Source of the DNA: Pseudomonadota bacterium
Lineage (GTDB): Bacteria > Pseudomonadota > Alphaproteobacteria > Rhizobiales > Xanthobacteraceae
DNA: 64,000 nt
Assembly (NCBI GenBank): GCA_023404675.1
Contig: JAEYAW010000022.1
Coordinates: 21,174-85,173, forward strand
Direction: 5' to 3'
Shown here: piece by piece, positions 43,723 to 53,808 of the stretch
How positions within the stretch are numbered: the stretch's first letter is position 1
Layout: every line of letters starts with the position of its first letter
Notes under the pieces: generated by a model
The model's input: only the letters and a program-made list of their open reading frames with translations
Told to the model about the DNA's origin: nothing
The model's database searches: none
Program-made: the position numbers and the translations under genes

Positions 43723-43741
43723 CTCTAACATGCGCCTTTGG
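43723..43741. promoter_or_regulatory. 19-bp motif shared with the hemD/tsaD interval
   Basis: CTCTAACATGCGCCTTTGG occurs in the divergent interval between the GyrI-like gene and dapF. CTCTAACATGGGCCTTCGG, 17 of 19 identical, is found at 51624-51642 in the other divergent interval. The GCTCTAAC at its left end resembles the alphaproteobacterial -10 element GCTANAWC (7 of 8), so it may be a plus-strand promoter or a regulator site. Confidence 0.45.
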
Positions 43742-43840
43742 ATTCGTCCTGCGGCAGAATTTCGGCCGATCTCCGGCGGAGGCGTGGACTGGCCTTTCCA
43801 GCCCGCCTCGCCATATAAGGACGGCGGAGATGAACCGGAC

Positions 43841-44713
43841 ATGAGCGCGCTCGCCAATCACCCCTTTGCGAAGATGAACGGCATTGGCAACGAGATCGTC
43901 GTGCTGGATGTCCGCGACTCCCGCGCACCCGTGACGCCGGACGATGCCCGCGCCATCGCCTCGGGCATTCCCTACGACCAGTTGATGGTGTTGCAGCCAC
44001 CCCGCGTGCAAGGCACGGCGGCGTTCGTGCGCATCTACAACAATGACGGCTCCGAATCCGGGGCCTGCGGCAACGGCATGCGCTGTGTGGCGAGCCAGGT
44101 GTTCGGAGCCGGCGCCGCGCAGGCGCTGTCGTTCGAGACGCGGGCAGGCTTGCTGAACTGCTGGCTCGGACCGGTGGAAGGCTCCTTCACCGTGGACATG
44201 GGCGCGCCGAAGTTCGGCTGGCAGGACATTCCGCTGGCCGAGGAGTTCCGCGACACCCGTTCGATCGAATTGCAGATCGGCCCGATCGACGCGCCGGTGC
44301 TGCACACCCCCTCGGTCGCCAGCATGGGCAATCCGCACGCGATCTTCTGGGTGGACGACATCGACGCCCACGATCTCGGCCGCTTCGGACCGCTGTTGGA
44401 AAACCACCCGATCTTTCCCGAGCGCGCCAACATCACGCTGGCGCAGATCATCGACCGCGATCACATCCGGATGCGGACGTGGGAGCGCGGCGCGGGCCTG
44501 ACGCGCGCCTGCGGCTCGGCCGCCTGCGCCACCGCCGTCTCCGCCGCGCGGCTGCGGCGCACCGAGCGCACCGTGCATATGAGCCTGCCCGGCGGCGATC
44601 TCACCATCGAATGGCGAGTGGGCGACGATCACGTGCTGATGACCGGCCCGGCCGTGCTCGAATTCGAAGGCCGGTTCGATCCGGCGCTGTTCGCCGCGTC
44701 CTCCGTGGCGTGA
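43841..44713 (+). CDS. dapF: Diaminopimelate epimerase
   Basis: A 290-residue epimerase. The ATG at 43841 (MSALANHPFAKMNGIGNE) is preferred over 43730 because GGCGGAG precedes it and the KMxGxGN motif follows as in the family. The two catalytic cysteines are visible: Cys76 in SGACGNGMRC and Cys224 in TRACGSAACAT. It interconverts LL- and meso-diaminopimelate for lysine and peptidoglycan synthesis. The stop overlaps the mtaB start (TGATG). Confidence 0.95.
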   Translation: MSALANHPFAKMNGIGNEIVVLDVRDSRAPVTPDDARAIASGIPYDQLMVLQPPRVQGTAAFVRIYNNDGSESGACGNGMRCVASQVFGAGAAQALSFETRAGLLNCWLGPVEGSFTVDMGAPKFGWQDIPLAEEFRDTRSIELQIGPIDAPVLHTPSVASMGNPHAIFWVDDIDAHDLGRFGPLLENHPIFPERANITLAQIIDRDHIRMRTWERGAGLTRACGSAACATAVSAARLRRTERTVHMSLPGGDLTIEWRVGDDHVLMTGPAVLEFEGRFDPALFAASSVA

Positions 44714-45993
44714 TGGATCAGCGCCCCGTCCCGGACGTCGAGGTCGTCACCTTCGGCTGCCGCCTCAACGCCTGCGAGTCGGAGACGATGCGCAGCCACG
44801 CCACGGCGGCAGGTCTGTCCGGCACCATCGTCGTCAACACCTGCGCCGTCACCAACGAAGCGGTGGCGCAGGCGCGGCAGACGATCCGCAAGCTGAAGCG
44901 CGAGCGGCCCGATGCGCGCATCGTCGTCACCGGCTGCGCCGCGCAGACGGCAAGCGACACGTTCGCCGCAATGCCGGAGGTGGACCGACTGATCGGCAAC
45001 GCCGACAAGATGCTGGCCTCCGCCTGGCGCGAGGCACGCGTGAGTTTCGACACCGGCGTCGGCGCGCGCGTCGCGGTATCGGACATCATGGCGGTGCGCG
45101 AGATGGCCCCGCATCTGGTGGAAGGCTATGCAACCGGATTGCCGCGCGCCTTCGTGCAGGTGCAGAACGGCTGCGACCATCGCTGCACCTTCTGCATCAT
45201 TCCGTACGGACGCGGCCCGTCGCGCTCGCTGCCGATGGGCGCGGTGGTGGACAACATACGCCGCCTCACTAAGGCGGGGCATGCCGAGATCGTGCTGACC
45301 GGCGTCGACCTGACCAGCTATGGCGCGGACCTGCCCCGCACGCCGCCGCTTGGACAACTGGTCAAGCAGATCCTGCGCCATGTGCCGGAGCTGCGCCGCC
45401 TGCGGCTGTCGTCGATCGATTCGGTGGAAGCAGACCGCGACCTGCTGGACGTCATCGCGAGCGACGAGCGCCTGATGCCGCATCTGCACCTGTCATTGCA
45501 GGCGGGCGACGACCTGATCCTCAAGCGCATGAAGCGCCGCCACTCTCATGCCGACGCGGTGGCGTTCTGCGAGCAGGTACGCAGGCTACGGCCGGACATC
45601 GCGTTCGGCGCGGACATCATTGCGGGGTTTCCCACCGAGACGGAAGAGATGTTCGCGCGCTCGCTCGATCTGGTCGATAACTGCGGCCTGACCTTCCTGC
45701 ATGTGTTTCCGTTCTCCGCCCGTCCCGGAACGCCGGCCGCGCGGATGCCGCAGGTTCAGGGCGCCGTGGTGCGCGAGCGAGCGCGCCGCCTGCGGGGCGC
45801 GGGGGAGCAGGCTTTGCGTCAGAGGCTTGAATCGGAGATCGGCGCGGAACGCTCGGTGCTTGCGGAAAGCCTCACGCAGGGCCGCACCGAGCATTTCGTG
45901 CCCGTTGCATTGACGGATGCTGTCCCCGGCGAGGTTCGCGCCATGCGCATCACCGGCCATGACGGGACGCGGCTGACGGCCGAGATTTTATAA
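44713..45993 (+). CDS. mtaB: tRNA t6A37 methylthiotransferase MtaB
   Basis: A 426-residue radical-SAM methylthiotransferase. The N-terminal UPF0004 domain binds a 4Fe-4S cluster through Cys16 (TFGCRLNACESE), NTCAVT and TGCAAQ; the radical-SAM cluster is held by CDHRCTFC at residues 154-161; GFPTETEE and FPFSARPGTPAARMP follow, with a TRAM-like C-terminal segment. The CRLNACE spelling and IIPYGRGPSRS are typical of MtaB, not MiaB. It adds a methylthio group to t6A37 of ANN-reading tRNAs. Coupled to dapF by a one-base start/stop overlap. Confidence 0.92.
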   Translation: MDQRPVPDVEVVTFGCRLNACESETMRSHATAAGLSGTIVVNTCAVTNEAVAQARQTIRKLKRERPDARIVVTGCAAQTASDTFAAMPEVDRLIGNADKMLASAWREARVSFDTGVGARVAVSDIMAVREMAPHLVEGYATGLPRAFVQVQNGCDHRCTFCIIPYGRGPSRSLPMGAVVDNIRRLTKAGHAEIVLTGVDLTSYGADLPRTPPLGQLVKQILRHVPELRRLRLSSIDSVEADRDLLDVIASDERLMPHLHLSLQAGDDLILKRMKRRHSHADAVAFCEQVRRLRPDIAFGADIIAGFPTETEEMFARSLDLVDNCGLTFLHVFPFSARPGTPAARMPQVQGAVVRERARRLRGAGEQALRQRLESEIGAERSVLAESLTQGRTEHFVPVALTDAVPGEVRAMRITGHDGTRLTAEIL

Positions 45994-46016
45994 GACCCTT
46001 TTCATGCACGGCCTCA

Positions 46017-46050
46017 TCCCGAGGCGGCCGCGCAAGGCGCGGCCCTCGAA
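46017..46050. terminator. GC-rich hairpin between convergent mtaB and acs
   Basis: GGCCGCGC (46026-46033), loop AAG, GCGCGGCC (46037-46044) is a perfect 8-bp stem extended by CGAG/CTCG outside a two-base bulge. It lies between the convergent mtaB and acs genes and probably ends both transcripts. The surrounding words (CTCATCCCGAGG..., CCTCGAAGGATG, CCTTCGAGGCCCACC at 46060-46086) resemble dispersed palindromic repeats common in Bradyrhizobiaceae. Confidence 0.55.
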
Positions 46051-46137
46051 GGATGATTGAAGACCGCCCCCTTCGAGGCCCACCATCGCGAGCGCCTCGG
46101 AGTGACGGATCAACAAACGCGCGAGGAGAGGAACGCT

Positions 46138-48090
<1,953 letters not shown>

Positions 48091-48208
48091 CTCGCGTTCC
48101 TCCACGTCACGGCGGGTGCTTTCCGGCAACCCCGCAGGTTTTCTGGTCATTATGTGCCGCCGCCGCAAGCCCCGACAAGCGGCCCGCGCTTAACACTTTG
48201 GTCTCTGG

Positions 48209-48871
48209 TCAACGAGATGTGAGCAGGGTCCACACCGCCGTGCGCTTGATCTCGCTGTCCTCCAGCTCGCGCGTGACCGGAACGGAGTATTCGGCCAGTT
48301 TGTGCAGGCGCTCACGCGGCAGATAACTGCGGCCGGGATCGCCGATCAGGATGGTTGCGCCGCGCGCAGCATGGGCGCCGAGAAAGGCAAAGACCCGCTC
48401 GGCCAGGTCCTGCTCGTAGAAGATGTCGCCCGCGAGAATGGTGTTCCAGTCGCCTTCGCCAGCCGAAAGCACATCGTGGCCGTGGTGCGTCACGCAGACG
48501 TCATTCGTTTCGGCGTTCAGGGCAATGGCGACGGTCGCGAACGGATCGATATCGGCGCAGAGCACCGCGCGCGCGCCCGCCTTCATGGCCGCGATGCCGA
48601 CCAGCCCCGAGCCCGACGCGAAATCCAGCACGCCTTGTCCCGCAACGCACTGCGGATGGTCCAGCACGTAGCGCGCCAGCGCCTGTCCGCCCGCCCAGGC
48701 GAAGGCCCAGAACGGCGGCGGCAGGCCGATCGCGTTCAGCTCCTCCTCGGTCTTCTGCCAGATCGGCACCGCCTCGTCCGCCACATGCAGCGTGATCTCC
48801 GGCACCAGCGGCACCTCGCGGGGCCGGGTGTTGGCGCGGATGAAGGCAAGGCGGTCGGGGATCGGGGCCAT
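48209..48871 (-). CDS. METTL20-type protein lysine methyltransferase (ETF-beta KMT family)
   Basis: A 220-residue class I methyltransferase of the MTF16 group. The SAM motif is VLDFASGSGLVGIAAMKAGA, preceded by PPPFWAFAWAGGQALARY, a segment characteristic of the METTL20-like subgroup, and the post-II motif is DIFYE, fitting (D/E)XX(Y/F). Bacterial members have been reported to methylate the beta subunit of electron transfer flavoprotein on lysine. It could alternatively be annotated as an L11-methyltransferase or nicotinamide-N-methylase-like protein. Ten bases separate it from the EVE gene upstream. Confidence 0.8.
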   Translation of the reverse strand: MAPIPDRLAFIRANTRPREVPLVPEITLHVADEAVPIWQKTEEELNAIGLPPPFWAFAWAGGQALARYVLDHPQCVAGQGVLDFASGSGLVGIAAMKAGARAVLCADIDPFATVAIALNAETNDVCVTHHGHDVLSAGEGDWNTILAGDIFYEQDLAERVFAFLGAHAARGATILIGDPGRSYLPRERLHKLAEYSVPVTRELEDSEIKRTAVWTLLTSR

Positions 48872-48881
48872 GCGGGAGAAG

Positions 48882-49298
48882 CTACAGCCCGCCCATCTTG
48901 CAGACGATCTTCCATTCCTCGGCCGTCACAGGCTGCACCGACAGCCGCGAATATTTCAACAGCGCCATCTCCGCGAGCTTCGGCTCGCCCTTCACGGCCT
49001 GCAGGGTGACGGCGTTCTTCAGCGGCTTGTCGGCCTTGATATCCACGCAGACGAACTTGCCGCTGGCGTCGGTCGGATCGGGATAGGCCTCGCGGACGAT
49101 CTCGGCGATGCCCACAATCTCCTTGCCCTCGTTGGAGTGATAGAAGAATGCCTTGTCGCCCTTCTTCATCTTCTCCATGTTCTGCTTGGCCGTGTGGTTG
49201 CGCACGCCGGTCCAGGCCTCGCCCTTCGCGCCTTTCGCAACCTGCTGGTCCCATGACCAGACCGTCGGTTCGGATTTCACCAGCCAGTACGACACCAT
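48882..49298 (-). CDS. EVE domain protein
   Basis: A 138-residue PUA-like protein. The start MVSYWLVKSEPTVWSWDQ is typical of EVE/thymocyte-nuclear-protein-1-like proteins; GVRNHTAKQNMEKMKKGDKAFFYHS and EIVGIAEIVREAYPDPT follow, with the aromatic cage residues that in this family recognise modified bases. The ATG at 49298 has GGAGGG well spaced ahead; another at 49304 overlaps the gpsA stop. Function is likely binding of modified nucleotides in DNA or RNA, inferred from the family. Confidence 0.88.
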   Translation of the reverse strand: MVSYWLVKSEPTVWSWDQQVAKGAKGEAWTGVRNHTAKQNMEKMKKGDKAFFYHSNEGKEIVGIAEIVREAYPDPTDASGKFVCVDIKADKPLKNAVTLQAVKGEPKLAEMALLKYSRLSVQPVTAEEWKIVCKMGGL

Positions 49299-49300
49299 CG

Positions 49301-50278
49301 TCATCCCTCCGCCCGGAACGGCCGGGCCAGCAATTGCGTGATCGCCTCGTCGATGCCGAGCCGCCGGTCGAGCACGGCGGCGACAGCCTCGGTGACCGGC
49401 ATATCGATGTCTTTCTTCCGTGCCATGTCGCGCAACACGGCGGCGGTGAAGGCACCCTCGGCGAGCTGAGCCTGCGCCGCCTCGCCCGCGCCGAGCGCGA
49501 AGCCGAGCGCGAAGTTGCGCGACTGCGCGCTGGCGCAGGACAGCACCAGATCGCCAAGGCCGGAAAGTCCGGCCAGCGTTTCCGCGCGGGCGCCGCAGGA
49601 CAGCGCGAAGCGCGACAGTTCGGCGAAACCGCGCGTCGTCAGCGCCGCCTGCGCCGATGCGCCGAGCCTGCGCCCCGCAACGATGCCGACCGCGATGGCG
49701 AGCACATTCTTGGCCGCGCCTCCGATCTCGACACCGCGCACGTCGCTCGTGTGATAGGGCCGGAAGGTGGCGGAGCCGATCGCATGGCACAGCGCTTCCG
49801 CCGCTGCGCCGTCCGGCGCGGCCAGCGTCACGGCAGTCGGCAGGCCGCGCGCCACGTCGCTCGCGAAACTCGGGCCGGAGAGGATCGCGGGGATCGCCTG
49901 CGGCGCGGCTTCAGTGATGATCTCGGTCATGAAGCGATGGGTGCCGCGCTCGATACCCTTGGCGCAGGTGACGACGCAGGTCTGCGGCGCGATGTGCGGC
50001 GCGATGCCCGCAAGCACTGCGCGCGACGCCTGCGCGGGCACGGCGAGCAGCACGACTTGCGCCGCCTCGACGGCGTCAGGAGGCGCAACGGTGACGCCGG
50101 GTTCGAGACGAATGCCCGGCAGATGCGGGCTTTCGCGAGTCTTCGCAAGCTGAGCCCTCGCCGCATCGTCGCGCGCGACGATGGAGACGTCGCGCCCCGC
50201 GCGCGCGGCGACGTTGGCGAGCGCCGTGCCCCACGCACCCGCGCCGACGACGGCAACAGCTTGAAGCGCGCCCCTCAT
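49301..50278 (-). CDS. gpsA: Glycerol-3-phosphate dehydrogenase [NAD(P)+]
   Basis: A 325-residue dehydrogenase. NAD-binding AVVGAGAWGTALANVAAR at the N terminus, CAKGIERGTHRFMTEI, LSGPSFASDVARGLPTAV with conserved Ser, IGGAAKNVLAIAVGIVAG with the catalytic Lys, and GLSGLGDLVLSCASAQSRN. It makes sn-glycerol 3-phosphate for phospholipids. The ATG at 50278 gives a normal N terminus; ATG 50290 is an alternative. The gene is followed closely by the EVE gene and preceded by a hairpin repeat that separates it from tsaD. Confidence 0.94.
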   Translation of the reverse strand: MRGALQAVAVVGAGAWGTALANVAARAGRDVSIVARDDAARAQLAKTRESPHLPGIRLEPGVTVAPPDAVEAAQVVLLAVPAQASRAVLAGIAPHIAPQTCVVTCAKGIERGTHRFMTEIITEAAPQAIPAILSGPSFASDVARGLPTAVTLAAPDGAAAEALCHAIGSATFRPYHTSDVRGVEIGGAAKNVLAIAVGIVAGRRLGASAQAALTTRGFAELSRFALSCGARAETLAGLSGLGDLVLSCASAQSRNFALGFALGAGEAAQAQLAEGAFTAAVLRDMARKKDIDMPVTEAVAAVLDRRLGIDEAITQLLARPFRAEG

Positions 50279-50335
50279 GAAACCCGACATCTGTTCCGTT
50301 GCAACAAGGGCCGTCGCCCAGCCGTACGGCATGCC

Positions 50336-50450
50336 AACTCTCCCCGCCGGGGAGAGGGTCGGGGGGAGGGGGATCGCCGGCCCGGCGGATCAAGCTCCCT
50401 CACCCGGATTGCTCTGCAATCCGACCTCTCCCCGGCGGGGAGAGGTGAAA
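50336..50450. repeat. REP-like element of three perfect hairpins
   Basis: Three hairpins in tandem lie between tsaD and gpsA: CTCTCCCC-GCC-GGGGAGAG (50338-50356), CGGATTGC-TCT-GCAATCCG (50405-50423) and CCTCTCCCC-GGC-GGGGAGAGG (50425-50445). The first and third are near-identical words in opposite loop orientation. The wording (CTCCCTCACCCGGATTGC...CAATCCGACCTCTCCCC) is the style of intergenic repeats scattered in Bradyrhizobiaceae. It may stabilise or terminate the tsaD transcript ahead of gpsA. Confidence 0.75.
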
Positions 50451-50483
50451 CAATCCTCCGAGTCCGCTGCAACATGTTTCGCC

Positions 50484-51575
50484 CTAGAACGCCGCGCGCG
50501 TATTGGCGAATTTCGCGGGCACCACGATGTCGTCGTCGAGCGGCCAGCGGGCGCGCGGCGAGATATCGAGCGGATCGGATATGCCGATGGCGAATTTCTC
50601 AGCGCCCGCCCACGCGATCATCGCGCCGTTGTCCGTGCACAGAGCGGGCGGCGGCACGATCAGCGTGGTCTGCGCTTTCGCCGCGACATCCTGCAGCGCG
50701 CCGCGCACCGCGCGGTTGGCCGCGACACCGCCCGCCGCCACCAGCGCGCGGGGCGGCCCGAACTGCTGCTCGAACAGCTTCAGGCCCATGGCGAGCCGGT
50801 CCGCCGTCATCTCCAGAACCGCCGCCTGAAAGCCGGCGCAGAGATCGGCGATATCCTGCGGCGTCAGCGGCGCGATGCGGCTCGCCTCGTTGCGCACCGC
50901 CGTCTTCAAGCCGGAGAGGGAAAAATTCGCATCCTTGCGCCCCTGCATCGGGCGCGGAAACGCGAAGCGCTTCGGATCGCCGTCCGCCGCCGCCTTCTCC
51001 ACCTGCGGCCCGCCCGGATAAGGCAGGCCCAGCATCTTGGCGACCTTGTCGAACGCCTCGCCCATGGCGTCATCCACCGTGGTGCCGAGCCGCACATACT
51101 TGCCGACGCCGAGCACGGCTACGATCTGGGTGTGACCGCCCGAGGCGAGGAACAGGCAGTAAGGGAACGGCAGCGCGCAGATCAGGCGCGGCGTCAGCGC
51201 GTGGGCTTCCAGATGATTCACCGCCACCAGCGGCGTATCGTGCACCAGAGCGATGGCCTTGGCGGTGGTCAGCCCCACGATCACCCCGCCGATCAGGCCC
51301 GGCCCTGCCGCCGCCGCGACGGCGTTGAGGCGCGTGAAGCTGATTCCGGCCTCGTTCATCGCGCTGGCGATGATGCCATCCAGCAATTCGACATGGGCGC
51401 GGGCCGCGATTTCGGGCACCACGCCGCCAAACGGCGTATGCTCCCTGATCTGGGTCCGCACCACGTTGGACAGGATGCGCCCGCTGCCATCGACCTGCCG
51501 CTCGATCACCGCGGCCGACGTCTCGTCACAGGTGGTCTCGATCCCGAGGACGAGTTTGGGCGTTTCGTGGATCAA
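50484..51575 (-). CDS. tsaD: tRNA N6-adenosine threonylcarbamoyltransferase TsaD
   Basis: A 363-residue ASKHA-fold protein if started at the TTG 51575 (LIHETPKLVLGIETTCDE), which has AGAGG five bases ahead; an in-frame ATG at 51632 would add 19 residues. Family marks: LGIETTCDETSAAVI, VPEIAARAHVELLDGI (metal-binding His region), AAGPGLIGGVIVGL, LASGGHTQIV, LGTTVDDAMGEAFDKVAKML and VAAGGVAANRAVR, CTDNGAMIAWAG. With TsaB, TsaE and TsaC it makes t6A37 in ANN-decoding tRNAs. Divergent from hemD. Confidence 0.95.
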   Translation of the reverse strand: MIHETPKLVLGIETTCDETSAAVIERQVDGSGRILSNVVRTQIREHTPFGGVVPEIAARAHVELLDGIIASAMNEAGISFTRLNAVAAAAGPGLIGGVIVGLTTAKAIALVHDTPLVAVNHLEAHALTPRLICALPFPYCLFLASGGHTQIVAVLGVGKYVRLGTTVDDAMGEAFDKVAKMLGLPYPGGPQVEKAAADGDPKRFAFPRPMQGRKDANFSLSGLKTAVRNEASRIAPLTPQDIADLCAGFQAAVLEMTADRLAMGLKLFEQQFGPPRALVAAGGVAANRAVRGALQDVAAKAQTTLIVPPPALCTDNGAMIAWAGAEKFAIGISDPLDISPRARWPLDDDIVVPAKFANTRAAF

Positions 51576-51623
51576 CGGGGCCTCTTGATTGCGCCGCCCA
51601 TCATGTTTAGGGCCGGCGTCACC

Positions 51624-51642
51624 CTCTAACATGGGCCTTCGG
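51624..51642. promoter_or_regulatory. 19-bp motif shared with the dapF interval
   Basis: CTCTAACATGGGCCTTCGG lies 31 bases before the hemD start and differs at two positions from the motif at 43723-43741. A plus-strand promoter -10 (CCTCTAAC, like GCTANAWC) or a regulator site are both possible. Confidence 0.45.
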
Positions 51643-51672
51643 TCCGGACAAACCAGATGGAGCCATTCGCGC

Positions 51673-52410
51673 GTGGGCATTCTCGTCACCCGTCCCGAGC
51701 CGGATAACGAAACGACCGCCGCCGCGCTGCGCAGACGCGGGCACGAGGTCTTTCTCGCGCCCATGCTCCGCTGCGAGCCGGTTCCCGTCCTCGACACCGG
51801 CGATGAGAGCTATGGCGCGGTGATCGTCACCAGCGCCAATGCGCTGCGCGTTCTGGAAGGACATCCGCTGCTGCGGCGGATCGCCGAGGTGCCGTTGTTC
51901 GCGGTCGGCAAACATACCGCGTCCGTCGCGCGGAAGGCCGGCTTCGGCGACATCCACACCGCGGACGGCGATGCGGACGCCCTGCGCAAGAAGATCGCGG
52001 AAGAACTCGATCCCGCCCGGACCCGTCCGCTGCTCTATCTGGCCGGAGCCGATCTGGCGCAGGATCTTGCCGGCCCGCTGGCGCGTGATGGTTTCGATAT
52101 CATCACCCGCACGGCCTACCGGATGACCATGGCCGGGACCCTGCCCGACGCCATCGTGGCGGCGCTGGCGTTGCAACAGATCAACGCGATTCTGCATTAT
52201 TCGCGGCGCAGCGCCCGCGCCTTCTTCGAGGCCGCAAGTATCGCGGGAATGGAGATTACGGCGCTCGGCATCGCCCAGTGCTGCCTGTCGCAGGCAGTGG
52301 CCGGCGTCGCGCATGAGGCCGGGGCCGCACGCGTGATGGTTGCGGCGAAACCCACGGAGACCGCGCTGTTCGCAACGCTGGACCGTCTCGTCCGCCCCCC
52401 TGCGGACTGA
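51673..52410 (+). CDS. hemD: Uroporphyrinogen-III synthase
   Basis: A 245-residue protein. The GTG at 51673 (VGILVTRPEPDNETTAAAL) is preferred, with GGAG 10 bases upstream; ILVTRP is the usual HemD start. Further marks are AVIVTSANALRVL, LFAVGKHTASVARKAGF, LLYLAGADLAQDLA and AILHYSRRSARAFF. HemD closes hydroxymethylbilane to uroporphyrinogen III for heme and related tetrapyrroles. It is divergent from tsaD and followed by the mitofilin-like and HemY-domain genes, an order typical of alphaproteobacteria. Confidence 0.92.
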   Translation: MGILVTRPEPDNETTAAALRRRGHEVFLAPMLRCEPVPVLDTGDESYGAVIVTSANALRVLEGHPLLRRIAEVPLFAVGKHTASVARKAGFGDIHTADGDADALRKKIAEELDPARTRPLLYLAGADLAQDLAGPLARDGFDIITRTAYRMTMAGTLPDAIVAALALQQINAILHYSRRSARAFFEAASIAGMEITALGIAQCCLSQAVAGVAHEAGAARVMVAAKPTETALFATLDRLVRPPAD

Positions 52411-52526
52411 ACGCGACACAAAGCGGTTTCCCCTTTCGCCCCCCATGCTCTATTGAAACCTGATGGTGCGGCCGGAGAATCATGCGTCCCGGCCGCGTGG
52501 ATCGCACGTCCAGAGGAGTCGCCGGG

Positions 52527-53798
52527 ATGGATCAGGATACCCCCGCCGGACCGGGTGATGCGGCCCGGCGCAAACGCCAGCCGCCGACCATCGATCTCGA
52601 TCCGTCCGAGGTGACCGACAAGACCCCGCCTGCCGAGACCGCTTCGTCCGCCGATACGGCTGCGACAGGCGAAGCCCCGCCGGAGCCGTCGCCCGACCCG
52701 TCGCCTGCCGAACCGGAGCCGGTCACGACCGGATATGGCGGCGGACAGAACGATGACCCATCCCCGGCTTCCGCCACCGCCGAAACGGCGTCGACGCAGC
52801 GCCCGCAAACGCCTCCCCGTCCCGGTCTGGTGGCTCCGGCCCTGAGCGGCGGCCTCGCTGCGGCCGCCGTGATCGCCGTGGCATGGTTCGCTGGATGGAG
52901 CTTTGCGGGACCGGACGCGGCCCCCTCCCCGATCGACAATGCGGCCGCTCTGGATGTCGTCACCGCGCGCCTCGCCCGCCTCGAAGCCGCGCAGCCGTCG
53001 TCTGCCGCAGCGGCCCCGGCCGCGACCGATCCGGCGCTGGTTGGGCGCATCGACGCACTCGACAAGGCGGTGACGACGCTGCGCGAGGGCGCGGCGACGC
53101 TGCGCAAGGACATCACCCAGCTCGCCGCGTCCGTCGAAGACATCAAAAACGCGCTGCGCGAGACAGCGTCCCCTCCACCGCCCGTCGATCTGTCGCCCCT
53201 GACGAACCGTATCGACCAGCTCGACCGCGCGGTCGCCGATGCCGCCAAACGCGCCGCCGCCCCGGCGGACGATGCGCCGCTGCGGCGGATGGTGGTCGCC
53301 GGAATGCTCGACGCCGCCGTCCGGCAGGGCGATCCCTATGGCGCCGCGCTCGGGGCCGGGCGCGCGCTGGCGCAAAATCCCGCGGGCCTCGCGCCGCTCG
53401 AACCGTTTGCCGCAACGGGCGTCCCGAGCATCGCCGCGCTGTGCCGGGAATTGCTTCCGCTGATCCCGAAATCCTCCGCGCCGGCGCCCAAGCCGGCACC
53501 CGCCGATGCCGGATGGCTGGCGCGTCTCGAAGCCAATGCCTCGCGTCTGATTCGCATCGAGCGCGACGACGACACCTCGCCGGCTGCAGGCCGCGACGCG
53601 GTGTTCGCGCGGGCTTCGGCCGCAGCAAAGCGCGACGATCTCGCGTCCGCCGTGCGCGAACTGTCGACGCTGTCGCCGGCCGAGCGCGGCCCGGTCCAGC
53701 CGTGGCTCGACAAGGTCGAGGCACGCGACAAGGCGCTCGCCGCATCCCGCCAGTTCGCCGCGGATTCCATGTCGGCATTCGGCACGCCGGTGCGATAA
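52527..53798 (+). CDS. Mitofilin-family membrane protein (COG4223)
   Basis: A 423-residue protein. An acidic, Pro-rich N-terminal segment (residues 1-105) is followed by one membrane helix (LSGGLAAAAVIAVAWFAGWSF, about 110-130), a coiled-coil region with LARLEAAQ, DALDKAVTTLREGAATLRKDI and NRIDQLDRAVADAAK, and a C-terminal mitofilin-like domain (AVRELSTLSPAERGPVQPWLDKVEARDKALAA). The ATG at 52527 has AGAGGAG ahead. Alphaproteobacterial homologues of Mic60 are encoded beside hemD and are thought to shape intracytoplasmic or cell membranes. Confidence 0.87.
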   Translation: MDQDTPAGPGDAARRKRQPPTIDLDPSEVTDKTPPAETASSADTAATGEAPPEPSPDPSPAEPEPVTTGYGGGQNDDPSPASATAETASTQRPQTPPRPGLVAPALSGGLAAAAVIAVAWFAGWSFAGPDAAPSPIDNAAALDVVTARLARLEAAQPSSAAAAPAATDPALVGRIDALDKAVTTLREGAATLRKDITQLAASVEDIKNALRETASPPPPVDLSPLTNRIDQLDRAVADAAKRAAAPADDAPLRRMVVAGMLDAAVRQGDPYGAALGAGRALAQNPAGLAPLEPFAATGVPSIAALCRELLPLIPKSSAPAPKPAPADAGWLARLEANASRLIRIERDDDTSPAAGRDAVFARASAAAKRDDLASAVRELSTLSPAERGPVQPWLDKVEARDKALAASRQFAADSMSAFGTPVR

Positions 53799-53808
53799 GG
53801 TCAGGCTC

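Noticed and set aside
50336..50450. CRISPR array
   Set aside because: The repeated words are inverted hairpins without regular spacers; no direct repeat-spacer periodicity exists here or elsewhere in the window.
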